This document shows positions 1 to 8,404 of a stretch of DNA of 64,000 bases, piece by piece. The translations under genes were made by a program, and so were the position numbers. This stretch comes from an uncultured Pseudomonadota bacterium. Its GTDB lineage: Bacteria > Pseudomonadota > Alphaproteobacteria > RF32 > CAG-239. The stretch covers positions 1 to 64,000 of the forward strand of contig CABUUO010000007.1 of NCBI GenBank assembly GCA_902494875.1, written 5' to 3'. The notes under the pieces are model-generated. The model was not told the origin of the DNA and did not search any database. It worked only from the letters and a program-made list of their open reading frames with translations. Numbering within the stretch: the first letter of the stretch is position 1; every line of letters begins with the position of its first letter.

Positions 1-2
1 CC

Positions 3-539
3 TGTATCTCGGGTTACCACACCAAAGACAGCGGCTGCGAAAAAGACTGCAACGCCACAAACTGTTCCGGTTATACACTATCTTCATGCCCGGCCAACGG
101 TAATTGCAGCAAATGTACCGTCACCGCTTCCAACTGCTCTACCAATGGGACTAAATATAAGCTAGATTCCTGTAAGTCCGGGTATAAAGTCTCCGGAAAT
201 AACTGTGTTCCGGCTTGTACACCGAAGAAAAACGAAACGGGCTGCAGTTATGGAACATATTCCTGCAGTAATGGCTGCGACGGAACCAGAACCTGCTGCT
301 GTGCCGCTCCGGTAAACATTCCTTCCAATGCGACTTGCAGTTCAACCTGCGGCGGGCATTGCGTCGGCTATTCATGCAAATCCGGATATGCCGAACATAA
401 CGATCGCTGTGTCACTTACTCGCAATGGTGCTACAATAATGGTTTCACCACCAATGCAACCAACAACTGGGGAGTATACAGCTGCCCGTCTGGTTGTATG
501 ATGTGCGCTTACGATACAACACTTTGCAGATGCAATTAA
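3..539 (+). CDS. Cys-rich surface or secreted protein, C-terminal part
   Basis: The frame is open from the left edge to a TAA at 537-539, so only the last 178 residues are present. Cysteine is about one residue in seven, in spaced pairs such as CxxC and a CCC run, with many Asn, Thr, Ser and Gly residues and little hydrophobic sequence. This suggests an extracellular disulfide-bonded or metal-binding repeat protein, though I do not recognise a named family. It is followed at once by a strong terminator. The N-terminus, and any signal peptide, lie outside the window. The function is unknown. Confidence 0.75.
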   Translation, partial: CISGYHTKDSGCEKDCNATNCSGYTLSSCPANGNCSKCTVTASNCSTNGTKYKLDSCKSGYKVSGNNCVPACTPKKNETGCSYGTYSCSNGCDGTRTCCCAAPVNIPSNATCSSTCGGHCVGYSCKSGYAEHNDRCVTYSQWCYNNGFTTNATNNWGVYSCPSGCMMCAYDTTLCRCN

Positions 540-540
540 A

Positions 541-568
541 AAAAATCCCCTCTCGGAGGGGATTTTTT
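541..568. terminator. bidirectional Rho-independent terminator
   Basis: Perfect 8-bp arms (545-552 and 556-563) enclose a 3-nt loop, with an A-run on the left and a T-run on the right. It sits between two convergent genes and can serve both. Confidence 0.85.
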
Positions 569-574
569 AGCTTT

Positions 575-1267
575 CTATACTTCCTGCAATTCAAAGAAAG
601 ACTTGTCTACGCCGCACAGCGGACAAACCCAGTCCTCGGGCAATTCTTCAAACGGAACGTCTCCGTCATAAACATAGCCGCACACGGTGCAAACCCATTT
701 TTTGTCTTTGGTGTCGCTCATTTTAGATTCCTCCTTAACAGGTATTTGAGTTTCAGTTTTTTTAATTCCGTTCTTTTTATATTCTTCAAAACTTTTGAGC
801 ACTTCCGTTTTGAAATATCCGCGATAATCGCGATAGGTCAGCGGTTCTGCGTCTTTAACGCTGTCTGCGTCGATCACCTCGGCCGTAAACATCGTATTGC
901 TCACAAACTCGGTTTTGTTCAAAACACGACAGCGGATAGAAGCGATATTGTTACGCAGATAAGGCAAGCCGCCTTCGACATAAAAATCGACATTGTCCCA
1001 TTTGTTGACATTGCGGCTGGACTGGAAACCAAAATTTCCCAGCACAAACGGATCCACGTCTTTACACAAAACGCTGAGCGAGAATTCTTTGGTCTTTTCT
1101 ATACATTCCTTAGTATAGCTCTGATTGCCGCAGGAAACCACCACGATAACCGGTTCGTGCGCCACCTGGGTAACCGCATCGACCAAGCTGCCGACATAAC
1201 GCCCGTTGTCGTTTGCGCCCAAAATATATAAACCGTTTGTCAGCTTAAACAATGCATCCAGATTCAT
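575..1267 (-). CDS. flavin reductase-rubredoxin fusion (high-molecular-weight rubredoxin type)
   Basis: This is a 230-residue protein of two modules. Residues 1-160 match the flavin reductase-like FMN-binding fold. Residues 183-230 form a rubredoxin with its two iron-binding knuckles, CTVCGY and CPLCG. A charged linker joins them. In the family (the Hrb of acetogens and other anaerobes) NAD(P)H electrons pass through FMN to the rubredoxin iron and then to flavodiiron proteins that remove O2 or NO. No flavodiiron protein is encoded in this window, so the partner is unknown. The start has a good AGGAG site 7 nt upstream. It appears to be monocistronic and implies anaerobic oxidative-stress defence. 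Confidence 0.88.
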   Translation of the reverse strand: MNLDALFKLTNGLYILGANDNGRYVGSLVDAVTQVAHEPVIVVVSCGNQSYTKECIEKTKEFSLSVLCKDVDPFVLGNFGFQSSRNVNKWDNVDFYVEGGLPYLRNNIASIRCRVLNKTEFVSNTMFTAEVIDADSVKDAEPLTYRDYRGYFKTEVLKSFEEYKKNGIKKTETQIPVKEESKMSDTKDKKWVCTVCGYVYDGDVPFEELPEDWVCPLCGVDKSFFELQEV

Positions 1268-1393
1268 TAGCCTCTCCTTTCTGCCTCCCTGCTTATATAA
1301 TCAAAATATTTAATTTTTAAATTCCTCTTGTCCGATTATTTTTAGATGTTATCATCACCGATAATAATTACAATCATAATCTGCAGGAAAACA

Positions 1394-2923
1394 ATGCCGC
1401 AGCAAATCGAAATAAACGCCGAATTTCGTCAGGCTCTGGACATCATCGCCAATTCCTGCCGTCACCTCTTTGTCACCGGCAAGGCCGGAACCGGAAAGTC
1501 GACGCTGCTGAACTACTGCACCGAACATTGCGGCAAAAACATCATATTGCTGGCGCCGACCGGCGTCGCCGCACTGAACGTCAAAGGCCAGACCATCCAC
1601 CGCTTCTTCTCCTTCCCGGTCAATATCAGCGTTGAAAAAATCAAAAGCGGCGAATTTCAGCCCCGGGCCAAACGCATTTATAAAAACCTTGAAACCATCG
1701 TCATTGATGAGGTTTCCATGCTCCGTGCCGACATTCTGGACTGCATCAACGCCTTCTTGCAGCTCTACGGCCCGGAGCCGGAAAAGCCCTTCGGCGGCGT
1801 GCAAATGATTTTTGTCGGTGACTTATACCAGCTTCCGCCGGTAATTTCCGGCCAGGAACAAAGTTTCTTTGCCCTCAAATACGCCTCTCCTTATTTCTTC
1901 AGCGCGGAGATATTTCGTAAAATTCCGCTTGAAGTCGTCGAACTGCAAAAAATCTACCGCCAAAAAGACCAGGATTTCATCGAACTTTTAAGCCGCATCC
2001 GCAGCAACAGCGTCACCGACGATGACATTGCCCGTCTAAACTCCAGACTGGCACCCGTCGCAGATAATCAGGCCTTTCAAGACTTCACAATCCGCCTGAC
2101 CGCCACCAACCAACAGGCGGACGACATTAACCGGCACTGCCTGAACGCACTGGACGGCATTGCCTATTGCGCTTCCGCCGCCATTGACGGTTCTTTCACG
2201 CCGGAATATTATCCTGCCGCCGAGCAGCTGTTTTTCAAACTCGGCGCTCAAATTATGTTTCTGAACAACGACGCAAAAAACCGCTGGGTTAACGGTTCTC
2301 TGGGGTATATTGAAAAAATATCGCTGGAAAACGGCAAAATCAAACACATTTCCGTCCGCCTGCGCGACAACGCCCGGCTGGTCGAAGTCTTTCCTTACAG
2401 CTGGGAGATTTTCAAATATAAGCTGGAAGGGAAAGAAATTGTCTCCGAAGTTGCCGGTTCTTTCACGCAATACCCGTTCCGTCTGGCCTGGGCCGTCACC
2501 ATTCACAAAAGCCAGGGCAAAACTTTTGACAACGTCATCATTGATATCGGCCGCGGAACCTTTGCCGCCGGACAGCTTTACGTTGCCTTGAGCCGCTGCA
2601 CCTCTTTCGAAGGCCTGCGCCTCAGCCGCCCGATATCGCGTGCCAATATCATGACCGATTATCGCATTTTTGACTTTATGTCGCAATATTCCCTGCAGGA
2701 ACTCTCCGCCGAAAACCGCGGCCTGATTCTCAACAGCGCCATCAGCGGCAGACAGAAGCTCGAAATCATTTACCGCAAATCAAACGGAGAACTCTCACGC
2801 CGCATTATCGTCCCGCTCGGCATCCGCGGCGGCAATCTCCTGGCCTACTGCACCCAGCGCGGCGAACGCAGAACTTTTACGCTCGAACGGATTCTCGAAG
2901 CCCATGTTTATAATGACGGCTGA
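1394..2923 (+). CDS. PIF1-family DNA helicase with C-terminal WYL-like domain
   Basis: This is a superfamily 1B helicase of 509 residues. Visible motifs are Walker A GKAGTGKST (near 27), Walker B IDEVSM, motif III GDLYQLPPV, the late motif TIHKSQGKTFDN, and motif VI YVALSRC. After the helicase core, about 55 residues (YRKSNGE, RRIIVPLGIRGG, RTFTLERI) resemble a WYL domain, a module that binds single-stranded DNA or regulatory ligands in other proteins. Likely work is resolving forks, R-loops or G-quadruplexes. I chose the ATG at 1394, with AGGA upstream, over an in-frame ATG 48 nt earlier because the extra residues do not fit the family. Its 3' end overlaps the convergent gene by 16 nt. Confidence 0.88.
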   Translation: MPQQIEINAEFRQALDIIANSCRHLFVTGKAGTGKSTLLNYCTEHCGKNIILLAPTGVAALNVKGQTIHRFFSFPVNISVEKIKSGEFQPRAKRIYKNLETIVIDEVSMLRADILDCINAFLQLYGPEPEKPFGGVQMIFVGDLYQLPPVISGQEQSFFALKYASPYFFSAEIFRKIPLEVVELQKIYRQKDQDFIELLSRIRSNSVTDDDIARLNSRLAPVADNQAFQDFTIRLTATNQQADDINRHCLNALDGIAYCASAAIDGSFTPEYYPAAEQLFFKLGAQIMFLNNDAKNRWVNGSLGYIEKISLENGKIKHISVRLRDNARLVEVFPYSWEIFKYKLEGKEIVSEVAGSFTQYPFRLAWAVTIHKSQGKTFDNVIIDIGRGTFAAGQLYVALSRCTSFEGLRLSRPISRANIMTDYRIFDFMSQYSLQELSAENRGLILNSAISGRQKLEIIYRKSNGELSRRIIVPLGIRGGNLLAYCTQRGERRTFTLERILEAHVYNDG

Positions 2924-3651
2924 GTGTCATATTTTTCCATCAACTTTTTCTTAGCTTCATATTCTCTGACCAACTTATGCTCTTCAGAATAATTCACGGC
3001 ATTATCAAACTTAGAGTGTTCAAGTTCTCGCAGACGCTTAAATTCTTCCCATACCGGCTCCAGTCGAGCTTCATAGTACTTGTTCAATTGCTTATAAGCC
3101 GCATCTATATCGCTTTTTGAATATATTTTAACAGCCCGCACCTCTCTGATTGCTGTCCTGGCTTGACTAAAAAACAACGGCAGAAAATAATCTAAAGTTG
3201 CTTTGTTAATCCACTGATGTCCCTGCTCATGCCGCATAATTGATGCATATAAAGCATCCCGCGATTTATAATCACTGGCCACATAAATCCCCGGATTCTG
3301 ATACCCAACATACACTTGAACTTCTTTCGGCAGCACACAATATACATCTTTGGCAATTTTTTTAGTTATTCCTTTCGACACGTAAACATACCAGCCCCAC
3401 TGCAGAGTTGCCAACCCGCTGGCTCTGTCAACTCCCTTCTCGTGGTTTTTTTCCGTTAACATTGCCGATATCTGATCCACATTCTTATCAAAATGATACT
3501 GCAACTTGCCATAAGAAGTCTTAAAAACAATTTTCGGCGTCGGATTCATGGCATTACAGGAAATAAATTTGCCATAATTAAAGGCATCGGCGGTAAACGA
3601 ATAAAGAAAAAACACACTAAAAAAAATAAATCTGAACACAAGGTTTCTCAT
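2908..3651 (-). CDS. secreted zinc-protease-like protein (DUF922-like)
   Basis: This is a 247-residue protein with an N-terminal signal peptide (hydrophobic stretch to about residue 23, cleavage after ADA). A central HEQGHQ motif near residue 145 matches the HExxH zinc site of metallopeptidases, with its Glu in place. The region resembles DUF922, annotated as putative secreted Zn-dependent proteases. The C-terminal 80 residues are highly charged and probably helical. It should act in the periplasm or outside the cell on an unknown substrate. Its 3' end overlaps the PIF1 helicase gene tail to tail. No clear Shine-Dalgarno site is visible. Confidence 0.7.
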   Translation of the reverse strand: MRNLVFRFIFFSVFFLYSFTADAFNYGKFISCNAMNPTPKIVFKTSYGKLQYHFDKNVDQISAMLTEKNHEKGVDRASGLATLQWGWYVYVSKGITKKIAKDVYCVLPKEVQVYVGYQNPGIYVASDYKSRDALYASIMRHEQGHQWINKATLDYFLPLFFSQARTAIREVRAVKIYSKSDIDAAYKQLNKYYEARLEPVWEEFKRLRELEHSKFDNAVNYSEEHKLVREYEAKKKLMEKYDTQPSL

Positions 3652-3742
3652 AAAAAATTTTATAATAAATTCAGCTTATTATCAATTTGTTAAAAAACAT
3701 TTACTATCTTAAATCAAGACGTTAATCCCTGCGGAGAAAATA

Positions 3743-4087
3743 ATGTACAGACTGCTGCTCATCGGACTACTGTTATTATCACACAATCTCAGTGCCGCCG
3801 AACTTGAAGAAGATCCGGTCTATAATCAAAAAAAATATCGGGAAGACGGGCAAAGAGACGCCAAAAAATTTATGGAAGAATATCTGCAACTGGATAAACC
3901 CAAATTTCAACGCATTTACAAAATCTACAAACGCGATTTGGAAAAAATTTTCCTGACTGCCGAACTGCCTCAGAATGAAGAACTCAATAAAGATCTGCGG
4001 CAGATGAACTCCAATGAACCATTCATCTACAGACAAACCAGAGGCAAAAGCAATCTATATAAAAAATATAAAGGCACCGGAAAGTAA
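3743..4087 (+). CDS. small secreted protein of unknown function
   Basis: This 114-residue protein starts with a typical signal peptide (cleavage after LSAA, about residue 19). The mature part is about 95 residues, very basic and acidic, rich in Lys, Tyr and Glu, with no cysteine. A GGAGAAAA site lies ahead of the ATG. I do not recognise a family. It stands alone between two minus-strand genes and ends 4 nt before the MFS gene that converges on it. Confidence 0.6.
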   Translation: MYRLLLIGLLLLSHNLSAAELEEDPVYNQKKYREDGQRDAKKFMEEYLQLDKPKFQRIYKIYKRDLEKIFLTAELPQNEELNKDLRQMNSNEPFIYRQTRGKSNLYKKYKGTGK

Positions 4088-4091
4088 AAAC

Positions 4092-5342
4092 TTATTGTTT
4101 TATATAGCAGTCAAAACAAATCTTACGCGCCTTTTTTCCATATAAGGCCGCCGCGGCCAGAAGCATCAGCCCCAGAACCAGAAACGCATGAGAAACGCCG
4201 ACCTTCTGAGCCAGTGTGCCGGCAAACAAATTTCCCCATGGAACCGTTCCTATAAATGCCAGCGTATACAGGCTCATCACGCGCCCCCTCTTATCGTCAT
4301 CAACCATCTGCTGCAAAAGCGTGTTGCAGGAAATCAAGCCCAAAACCATTCCAAAGCCGAGCGTAAACAACATCAAAACCGCCCAAAACATATTATGGAT
4401 CAAACCAAGGCCGATAAAGCTCAAACCGAAAATCACCGCCCCCAGGAAAATACATCCGGCCAGTCCCCTGACGTCTTTGCGCGCCGCCAGCATCAAAGAA
4501 GCTATCAGCGCTCCTACTCCCGAACTACTCATCAAAATGCCCAGCGTTTTGGCGCTTCCCTGCAAAATCCGGTCGGCAAAAATCGGCATCAACAAAGGAT
4601 AAGAAACGCCGATAAAACTGACAAAAGCCAAAAAAATCAAAATAGTCTTTATCGGCGGCATATTTCTGGCATAAGACAAGCCTTCGATAAAACCTTTTTT
4701 CAAATCTTTGGCAACATGCGAATTGTTGGCCGGCAAATTCAGTTTCATCTGCAGCAAAGCCCAAAGCACCGCAATATAGCTGACGGCATTAATCAGAAAA
4801 CATATCCCTTCGCTGAAACGCGCAATCAAAACGCCCGCAATCGCAGGCCCCAGAAGCCGCGCCAGATTGAAATTGGAAGAATTAAGCGAAATCGCGTTGC
4901 TCAAATCTCTGGGATCGCTGACCAGATTGATAACCAAAGACTGACGCAACGGCATATCAAAAGCAGCATTGATATTGGTCAAAATGCCGATCACCACAAT
5001 ATGCCAGACCTGAATCACGCCGGAAAGCGTCAAAACAGCCAGCGTCAAAGCTTGCAACAGAAAAAAACATTGCAGCCAAATCAGCATCTTATACTTGTTA
5101 ACCCGGTCGATAACCACACCGGCCGCCGGAGAAACAAAAAGCGTGGGTAAAGCATTAATAAAGGTAATTGTTCCCATCATCATAGCTGAATTTGTCAAAC
5201 TGTAAACCAGCCAGCTCATGGCAATATTTTGAATCCAACTGCCGATCAGGGAAATGCCCTGACCGATGAAAAACAAACGGTAATTGCGCTGCTTCAGAGC
5301 CCGAAACGTATTTTTGACTCTGGATTTTATTCGTTGTTTCAT
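4092..5342 (-). CDS. MFS exporter, EntS/MFS_3-like
   Basis: This is a 416-residue inner-membrane protein with about 12 hydrophobic segments. The N-terminal pattern (RNYRLFFIGQGISLIGSW, then MSWLVY) is typical of the MFS_3 group, which includes the enterobactin exporter EntS and macrolide-type exporters. The loop between helices 2 and 3 carries PAAGVVIDRVNK, the MFS motif A region. The substrate cannot be told; no siderophore synthesis genes are nearby. It appears to be a single-gene unit, with tRNA-Pro diverging upstream. Confidence 0.82.
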   Translation of the reverse strand: MKQRIKSRVKNTFRALKQRNYRLFFIGQGISLIGSWIQNIAMSWLVYSLTNSAMMMGTITFINALPTLFVSPAAGVVIDRVNKYKMLIWLQCFFLLQALTLAVLTLSGVIQVWHIVVIGILTNINAAFDMPLRQSLVINLVSDPRDLSNAISLNSSNFNLARLLGPAIAGVLIARFSEGICFLINAVSYIAVLWALLQMKLNLPANNSHVAKDLKKGFIEGLSYARNMPPIKTILIFLAFVSFIGVSYPLLMPIFADRILQGSAKTLGILMSSSGVGALIASLMLAARKDVRGLAGCIFLGAVIFGLSFIGLGLIHNMFWAVLMLFTLGFGMVLGLISCNTLLQQMVDDDKRGRVMSLYTLAFIGTVPWGNLFAGTLAQKVGVSHAFLVLGLMLLAAAALYGKKARKICFDCYIKQ

Positions 5343-5457
5343 TGCTTTTCCTCAAATTTTTTACGGATTATATCTATATAATATTAAATTTTTGCAAAAT
5401 AATAAAAAAAATGCTTGTCTAATTTTTTTTTTGAGGTATTTATATGGGGTGTCAAAA

Positions 5458-5534
5458 CGGAATGTAGTTCAGCCTGGTAGAACGCTTCGTTCGGGACGAA
5501 GAGGTCGCTGGTTCGAGTCCAGTCATTCCGACCA
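5458..5534 (+). tRNA. tRNA-Pro (anticodon CGG)
   Basis: The full cloverleaf can be folded by eye. The acceptor arm CGGAATG pairs with CATTCCG, the anticodon arm CTTCG/CGAAG encloses the loop TTCGGGA, and the T-loop starts GTTCGAGTCC. The CCA end is encoded at 5532-5534, giving 77 nt. It is followed by a terminator and by a duplicated-tail element. Confidence 0.97.
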
Positions 5535-5571
5535 ATAAAAAAACCTGCCCATTGCGGCAGTTTTTTTTATT
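5535..5571 (+). terminator. terminator of tRNA-Pro
   Basis: The CTGCC/GGCAG stem is extended by an A-run pairing with an eight-T run directly after the tRNA CCA end. Confidence 0.85.
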
Positions 5572-5797
5572 GGATTGGATCACCGACGAGAACCAGCGAC
5601 CTCGAAAGAGGCTGAAAAGAGAAAAAGTTGCCTTGAATGGCAAGTTTTTAGCTTTTCAGTATAGCAGATGTTAACGAGTTGTGAACGACAGTGAACAAAA
5701 ATGAGTGTTACATCTGGCTTGACCGAAGCGGAGTTGCTGCGCACCGATAGCGCAAAGCCTACGCAGCTAGACAAGTGAGAGTCCAGTCATTCCGACC
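5572..5797 (+). repeat. tRNA-tail duplication element at tRNA-Pro
   Basis: This stretch follows the tRNA terminator. It opens with an inverted 14-nt copy of tRNA-Pro positions (5590-5603 is the reverse complement of 5501-5514, the anticodon-stem/variable/T-arm side). It then holds several short hairpins and ends with a perfect 19-nt direct copy of the tRNA 3' end (5779-5797 equals 5515-5533). No ORF of note lies inside. The same plan recurs at tRNA-Thr and tRNA-Gln in this window, and the Gln element shares the string CGACGAGAACCA. It may be a small insertion that targets tRNA 3' ends, or a regulatory RNA; the function is unknown. Confidence 0.75.
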
Positions 5798-5825
5798 CAA
5801 TGCAGATTTCATTATTTCTCGAATC

Positions 5826-5860
5826 AAAAAAAAACGCCAGCCGCAAGCTGACGTTTTTTG
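5826..5860 (-). terminator. terminator of the HAD hydrolase gene
   Basis: A nine-base stem with one mismatch lies at 5833-5854, with T-runs on both strands. It sits just past the stop of the minus-strand HAD gene and could also stop readthrough from the tRNA-Pro side. Confidence 0.75.
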
Positions 5861-5878
5861 TTTTGGCAATGGAACTTT

Positions 5879-6550
5879 TTAGAGTTCATTGTTTTCATAC
5901 AACCAGTTTTTGAAATCAGACACATCCTTAACTTCCGGAATCCAACTGAGTTCCTCCGGCAAATCCGTCGTAAATTCACAACGCATACGCACCGGATGCG
6001 CTCCGCTCTTGATGGCTGCCTGCTGATTATAAATACGGTCATCGACCAAAACGGTTTCTTCGGCTTTAAGACCATATTTCTCATAACAGGCTTTTAACAT
6101 ATCTTCTTTGGCCGTATCATGCATAAACTTACCATGCTGTACGCACTCGATGGTCAAAAAATCCGTAACCTCCGCCAACAGGGAATTCAGAAATTTCTTC
6201 TTGGTTTCGACATCAAACGTGGCCGACATTGTAAATTGACGGTATCCTTTTTGATTAAGTTCCTTCAAAACGTCAATCACATGCGGATACAAAGGGCGGT
6301 TGCAGAAAAACTCCGGAGAATGACAAAAATCATAATCCAGCTCTTTCCCAAGCTCGGGATGCGTTTTAAGTTCCAATGCCCCATACTTAGGATCTATAGG
6401 CAATACGTCAGGAAGCTCCTCCCATTTGATATTTCCGTATCTGGGAGCATATTTGGGATGTTTGGTCAAAAAATTATAATAAGCATAATTCAAATTAGCC
6501 AAAACGCCGTCAACATCCCAGAAAATGTTTTTAATCTTCATATTTTCCAT
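5879..6550 (-). CDS. HAD-superfamily hydrolase
   Basis: This is a soluble phosphatase-like protein of 223 residues. HAD motif I is DVDGV, with both Asp nucleophile and acid/base. Motif II is the TMSAT strand end, a Lys follows (TKKKF region), and motif IV is LVDDR. A helical cap lies between motifs I and II. The substrate is unknown; sugar phosphates or nucleotides are usual for this group. The start at 6550 follows AAGAAGGA closely, and an in-frame ATG lies 18 nt upstream, so the N-terminus is uncertain by a few residues. It is monocistronic. Confidence 0.82.
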   Translation of the reverse strand: MENMKIKNIFWDVDGVLANLNYAYYNFLTKHPKYAPRYGNIKWEELPDVLPIDPKYGALELKTHPELGKELDYDFCHSPEFFCNRPLYPHVIDVLKELNQKGYRQFTMSATFDVETKKKFLNSLLAEVTDFLTIECVQHGKFMHDTAKEDMLKACYEKYGLKAEETVLVDDRIYNQQAAIKSGAHPVRMRCEFTTDLPEELSWIPEVKDVSDFKNWLYENNEL

Positions 6551-6689
6551 AATCCTTCTTTTTTGCATAATATTTATAAATCTATAAATTAACGCAAATT
6601 TTATATCATATTATTACAACTTATTCAAGAATTTTTACAAAAAAGACAAAAATCTCCCTGCCGTTTAATTCCGCAAACCGGAACGCTTT

Positions 6690-7529
6690 CTATTTCACGG
6701 CCAAGTAAAACCATTCCGTTCCGTCTGCCGCATCATGATTCGGAATAAGAATAAAGCCGTCATAATCCGCCGTAACTTTTTCACCATCTTCATACAGGCC
6801 GATAACCTCTCCCTTGGCAACGGCATCCAAATGCCTGTAATTTCTCTGTAAATGCCCTGCCCGTTTTTTTATCACAACCTCTTTAAGGGTCAGATAACTC
6901 TTATCTCTTACCACAAAAGGACAATCGATCATTTTCAGCTCGGCCAGTACATTATAAATGCTTTTACGGGCAATTTCTTCTGCGGCCCGGTCATAATGAT
7001 AACCGCATTCAAGCGTTATGGCATATCTGCCGGACACATGGGCAAAATACTCTGTACAATAATCGGCAATCGGCGCATCCCGGTAAATTTCCGGCCAGTT
7101 GCAGATAACGTAATCGACGTCCGCCGCGGCAACCAGACGGCGGGTCTGCTCTCCCGGATAATCAAGAAAGGCAAACGGAGGCTCTCCCGCATTATGTGTG
7201 GAATGCAGATCCAAAATATACTCGTTTTGCAAAATAGCCTGCGCCACCTCGTCGGCAAATTCTTCTTCGGGACAAGACGGCCGCTCAAAACGGCGGATGA
7301 TGCGGTTCAGATTTTTTTCAACAAACCGCACTCCCTGAGCATACGCCAGCGGATTACAAACCGGAAGCAGGGTCAAAGAACCGCATTTGAGCACGGTCTC
7401 CTTACTGTCCAACGCCTCTTTCAAATGCATAATCGCTTTGCTGCCAGCGGTTTCGTTGCCGTGGACGGCTCCCAGAAGCAGCAGGCGCGGCCCCGGAACG
7501 TTCGTTTCATAAACATATTTAGTCAGCAT
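6690..7529 (-). CDS. AstE/AspA-family zinc deacylase (succinylglutamate desuccinylase-like)
   Basis: This is a 279-residue cytoplasmic member of the M14-like succinylglutamate desuccinylase/aspartoacylase family. The zinc ligands are visible: H and E in GAVHGNETAG near residue 20, and H in ILDLHSTHN near residue 100. The family removes acyl groups from N-acyl amino acids. The start at 7529 is set by AGGAGG 5 nt upstream. It overlaps the end of the GNAT gene by 11 nt, so the two are translationally coupled: an acyltransferase and a deacylase in one unit, probably acting on the same N-acyl amino acid or peptide. Confidence 0.82.
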   Translation of the reverse strand: MLTKYVYETNVPGPRLLLLGAVHGNETAGSKAIMHLKEALDSKETVLKCGSLTLLPVCNPLAYAQGVRFVEKNLNRIIRRFERPSCPEEEFADEVAQAILQNEYILDLHSTHNAGEPPFAFLDYPGEQTRRLVAAADVDYVICNWPEIYRDAPIADYCTEYFAHVSGRYAITLECGYHYDRAAEEIARKSIYNVLAELKMIDCPFVVRDKSYLTLKEVVIKKRAGHLQRNYRHLDAVAKGEVIGLYEDGEKVTADYDGFILIPNHDAADGTEWFYLAVK

Positions 7530-8343
7530 AGCGTCCTCCTTTGGACATAACCGCCGGATTCCAAGAACGGACGTTACGTTCCTGATAATAACTGCAGGGA
7601 ACAATCTGTAAAGCGTTGTTTGTCGAACTGTAACCGACGGCAATGTTTCCTGAAGCAAACAGCTTGTCCAGCAAACCGTAACGCTCCACCGGAATTTCAA
7701 TATGCGCTTCCCGGCCGTAGACCGTTTTTTTATCCAGCCGGCGGTGCATCAAAGCAATATTGCCTCCGTCGGAAGGATCAATGTCTGCCCCCATCATTAC
7801 AAAATCATTGGCAAAATAAGGCCGCATATTCCAAATATTTTTCCGGTCTATAATCGACAGACAATCCCTGATTTGCATATTCTCGGCATATTTCAGGCGA
7901 AAATGTATCATATTTGCGTTAATATGATTGCCGCGATAATCAGGATGAACGCTGTCGGCTCCCAGACAGGCGGCCTGGAACCCCTTGCCTAAAAAAGAAA
8001 CATTGGCGGTCGGAAACTCTTCAAACAATTCTTTGCGGCTGCGGACAATCCGCACATAAGACATCGCAATAAGCTGCCGGCCGTTAAAAGCACCCACAAA
8101 ATGCATTCGCGGATTGTTCATCATCTGCTCATAATAACCGCGGTCGTGCTTATGAATAAAACATTCCTGCCCTTTGCCCAGCGAAGCATAAATGGTAGAG
8201 GACAGCTCCGCCATGGCGTCAATGTCCTGTCGGCTGAGCCGCCGCATATGATAATGACCGGGTTCCGACACCGGAACATGGTTGATTTTATAAAGCGGCG
8301 CATAAGCCAAAATCCTGTTTCCTCTGGTATATACCTGCATCAT
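7519..8343 (-). CDS. GNAT-family N-acetyltransferase
   Basis: This is a 274-residue protein whose centre carries the acetyl-CoA-binding pattern (GADSVHPDYRGNHIN, equivalent to the V-x-P-x-x-R-G motif A of GNAT enzymes). It has extra N- and C-terminal segments compared with the usual 150-residue GNAT. It is the first gene of a two-gene unit with the AstE-like deacylase. Its ATG lies about 9 nt after the T-run of a hairpin that may be an attenuator. The acceptor substrate is unknown. Confidence 0.75.
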   Translation of the reverse strand: MMQVYTRGNRILAYAPLYKINHVPVSEPGHYHMRRLSRQDIDAMAELSSTIYASLGKGQECFIHKHDRGYYEQMMNNPRMHFVGAFNGRQLIAMSYVRIVRSRKELFEEFPTANVSFLGKGFQAACLGADSVHPDYRGNHINANMIHFRLKYAENMQIRDCLSIIDRKNIWNMRPYFANDFVMMGADIDPSDGGNIALMHRRLDKKTVYGREAHIEIPVERYGLLDKLFASGNIAVGYSSTNNALQIVPCSYYQERNVRSWNPAVMSKGGRYAD

Positions 8344-8351
8344 TCTGTCCA

Positions 8352-8387
8352 ATAAAAAAGCCGGAGCTTCAAAAAAGTCCCGGCTTG
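8352..8387 (-). promoter_or_regulatory. terminator-like hairpin, possible attenuator ahead of GNAT-AstE
   Basis: On the minus strand a seven-base stem (8380-8386 with 8358-8364) is followed by a run of T, ending just before the GNAT start codon. Bases 8381-8387 of its 5' arm are also perfectly complementary to 8429-8435 inside the upstream 27-codon ORF, giving a competing antiterminator. It may alternatively be only the terminator of cstA, 220 nt downstream of that gene. Confidence 0.55.
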
Positions 8388-8404
8388 CTTAAAAACTGAT
8401 CTTG

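Noticed and set aside
4188..5150. 320-codon plus-strand ORF antisense to the MFS gene
   Set aside because: It is rich in Gln, His and Arg, as expected of an antisense shadow, while the minus strand encodes a clear MFS transporter.
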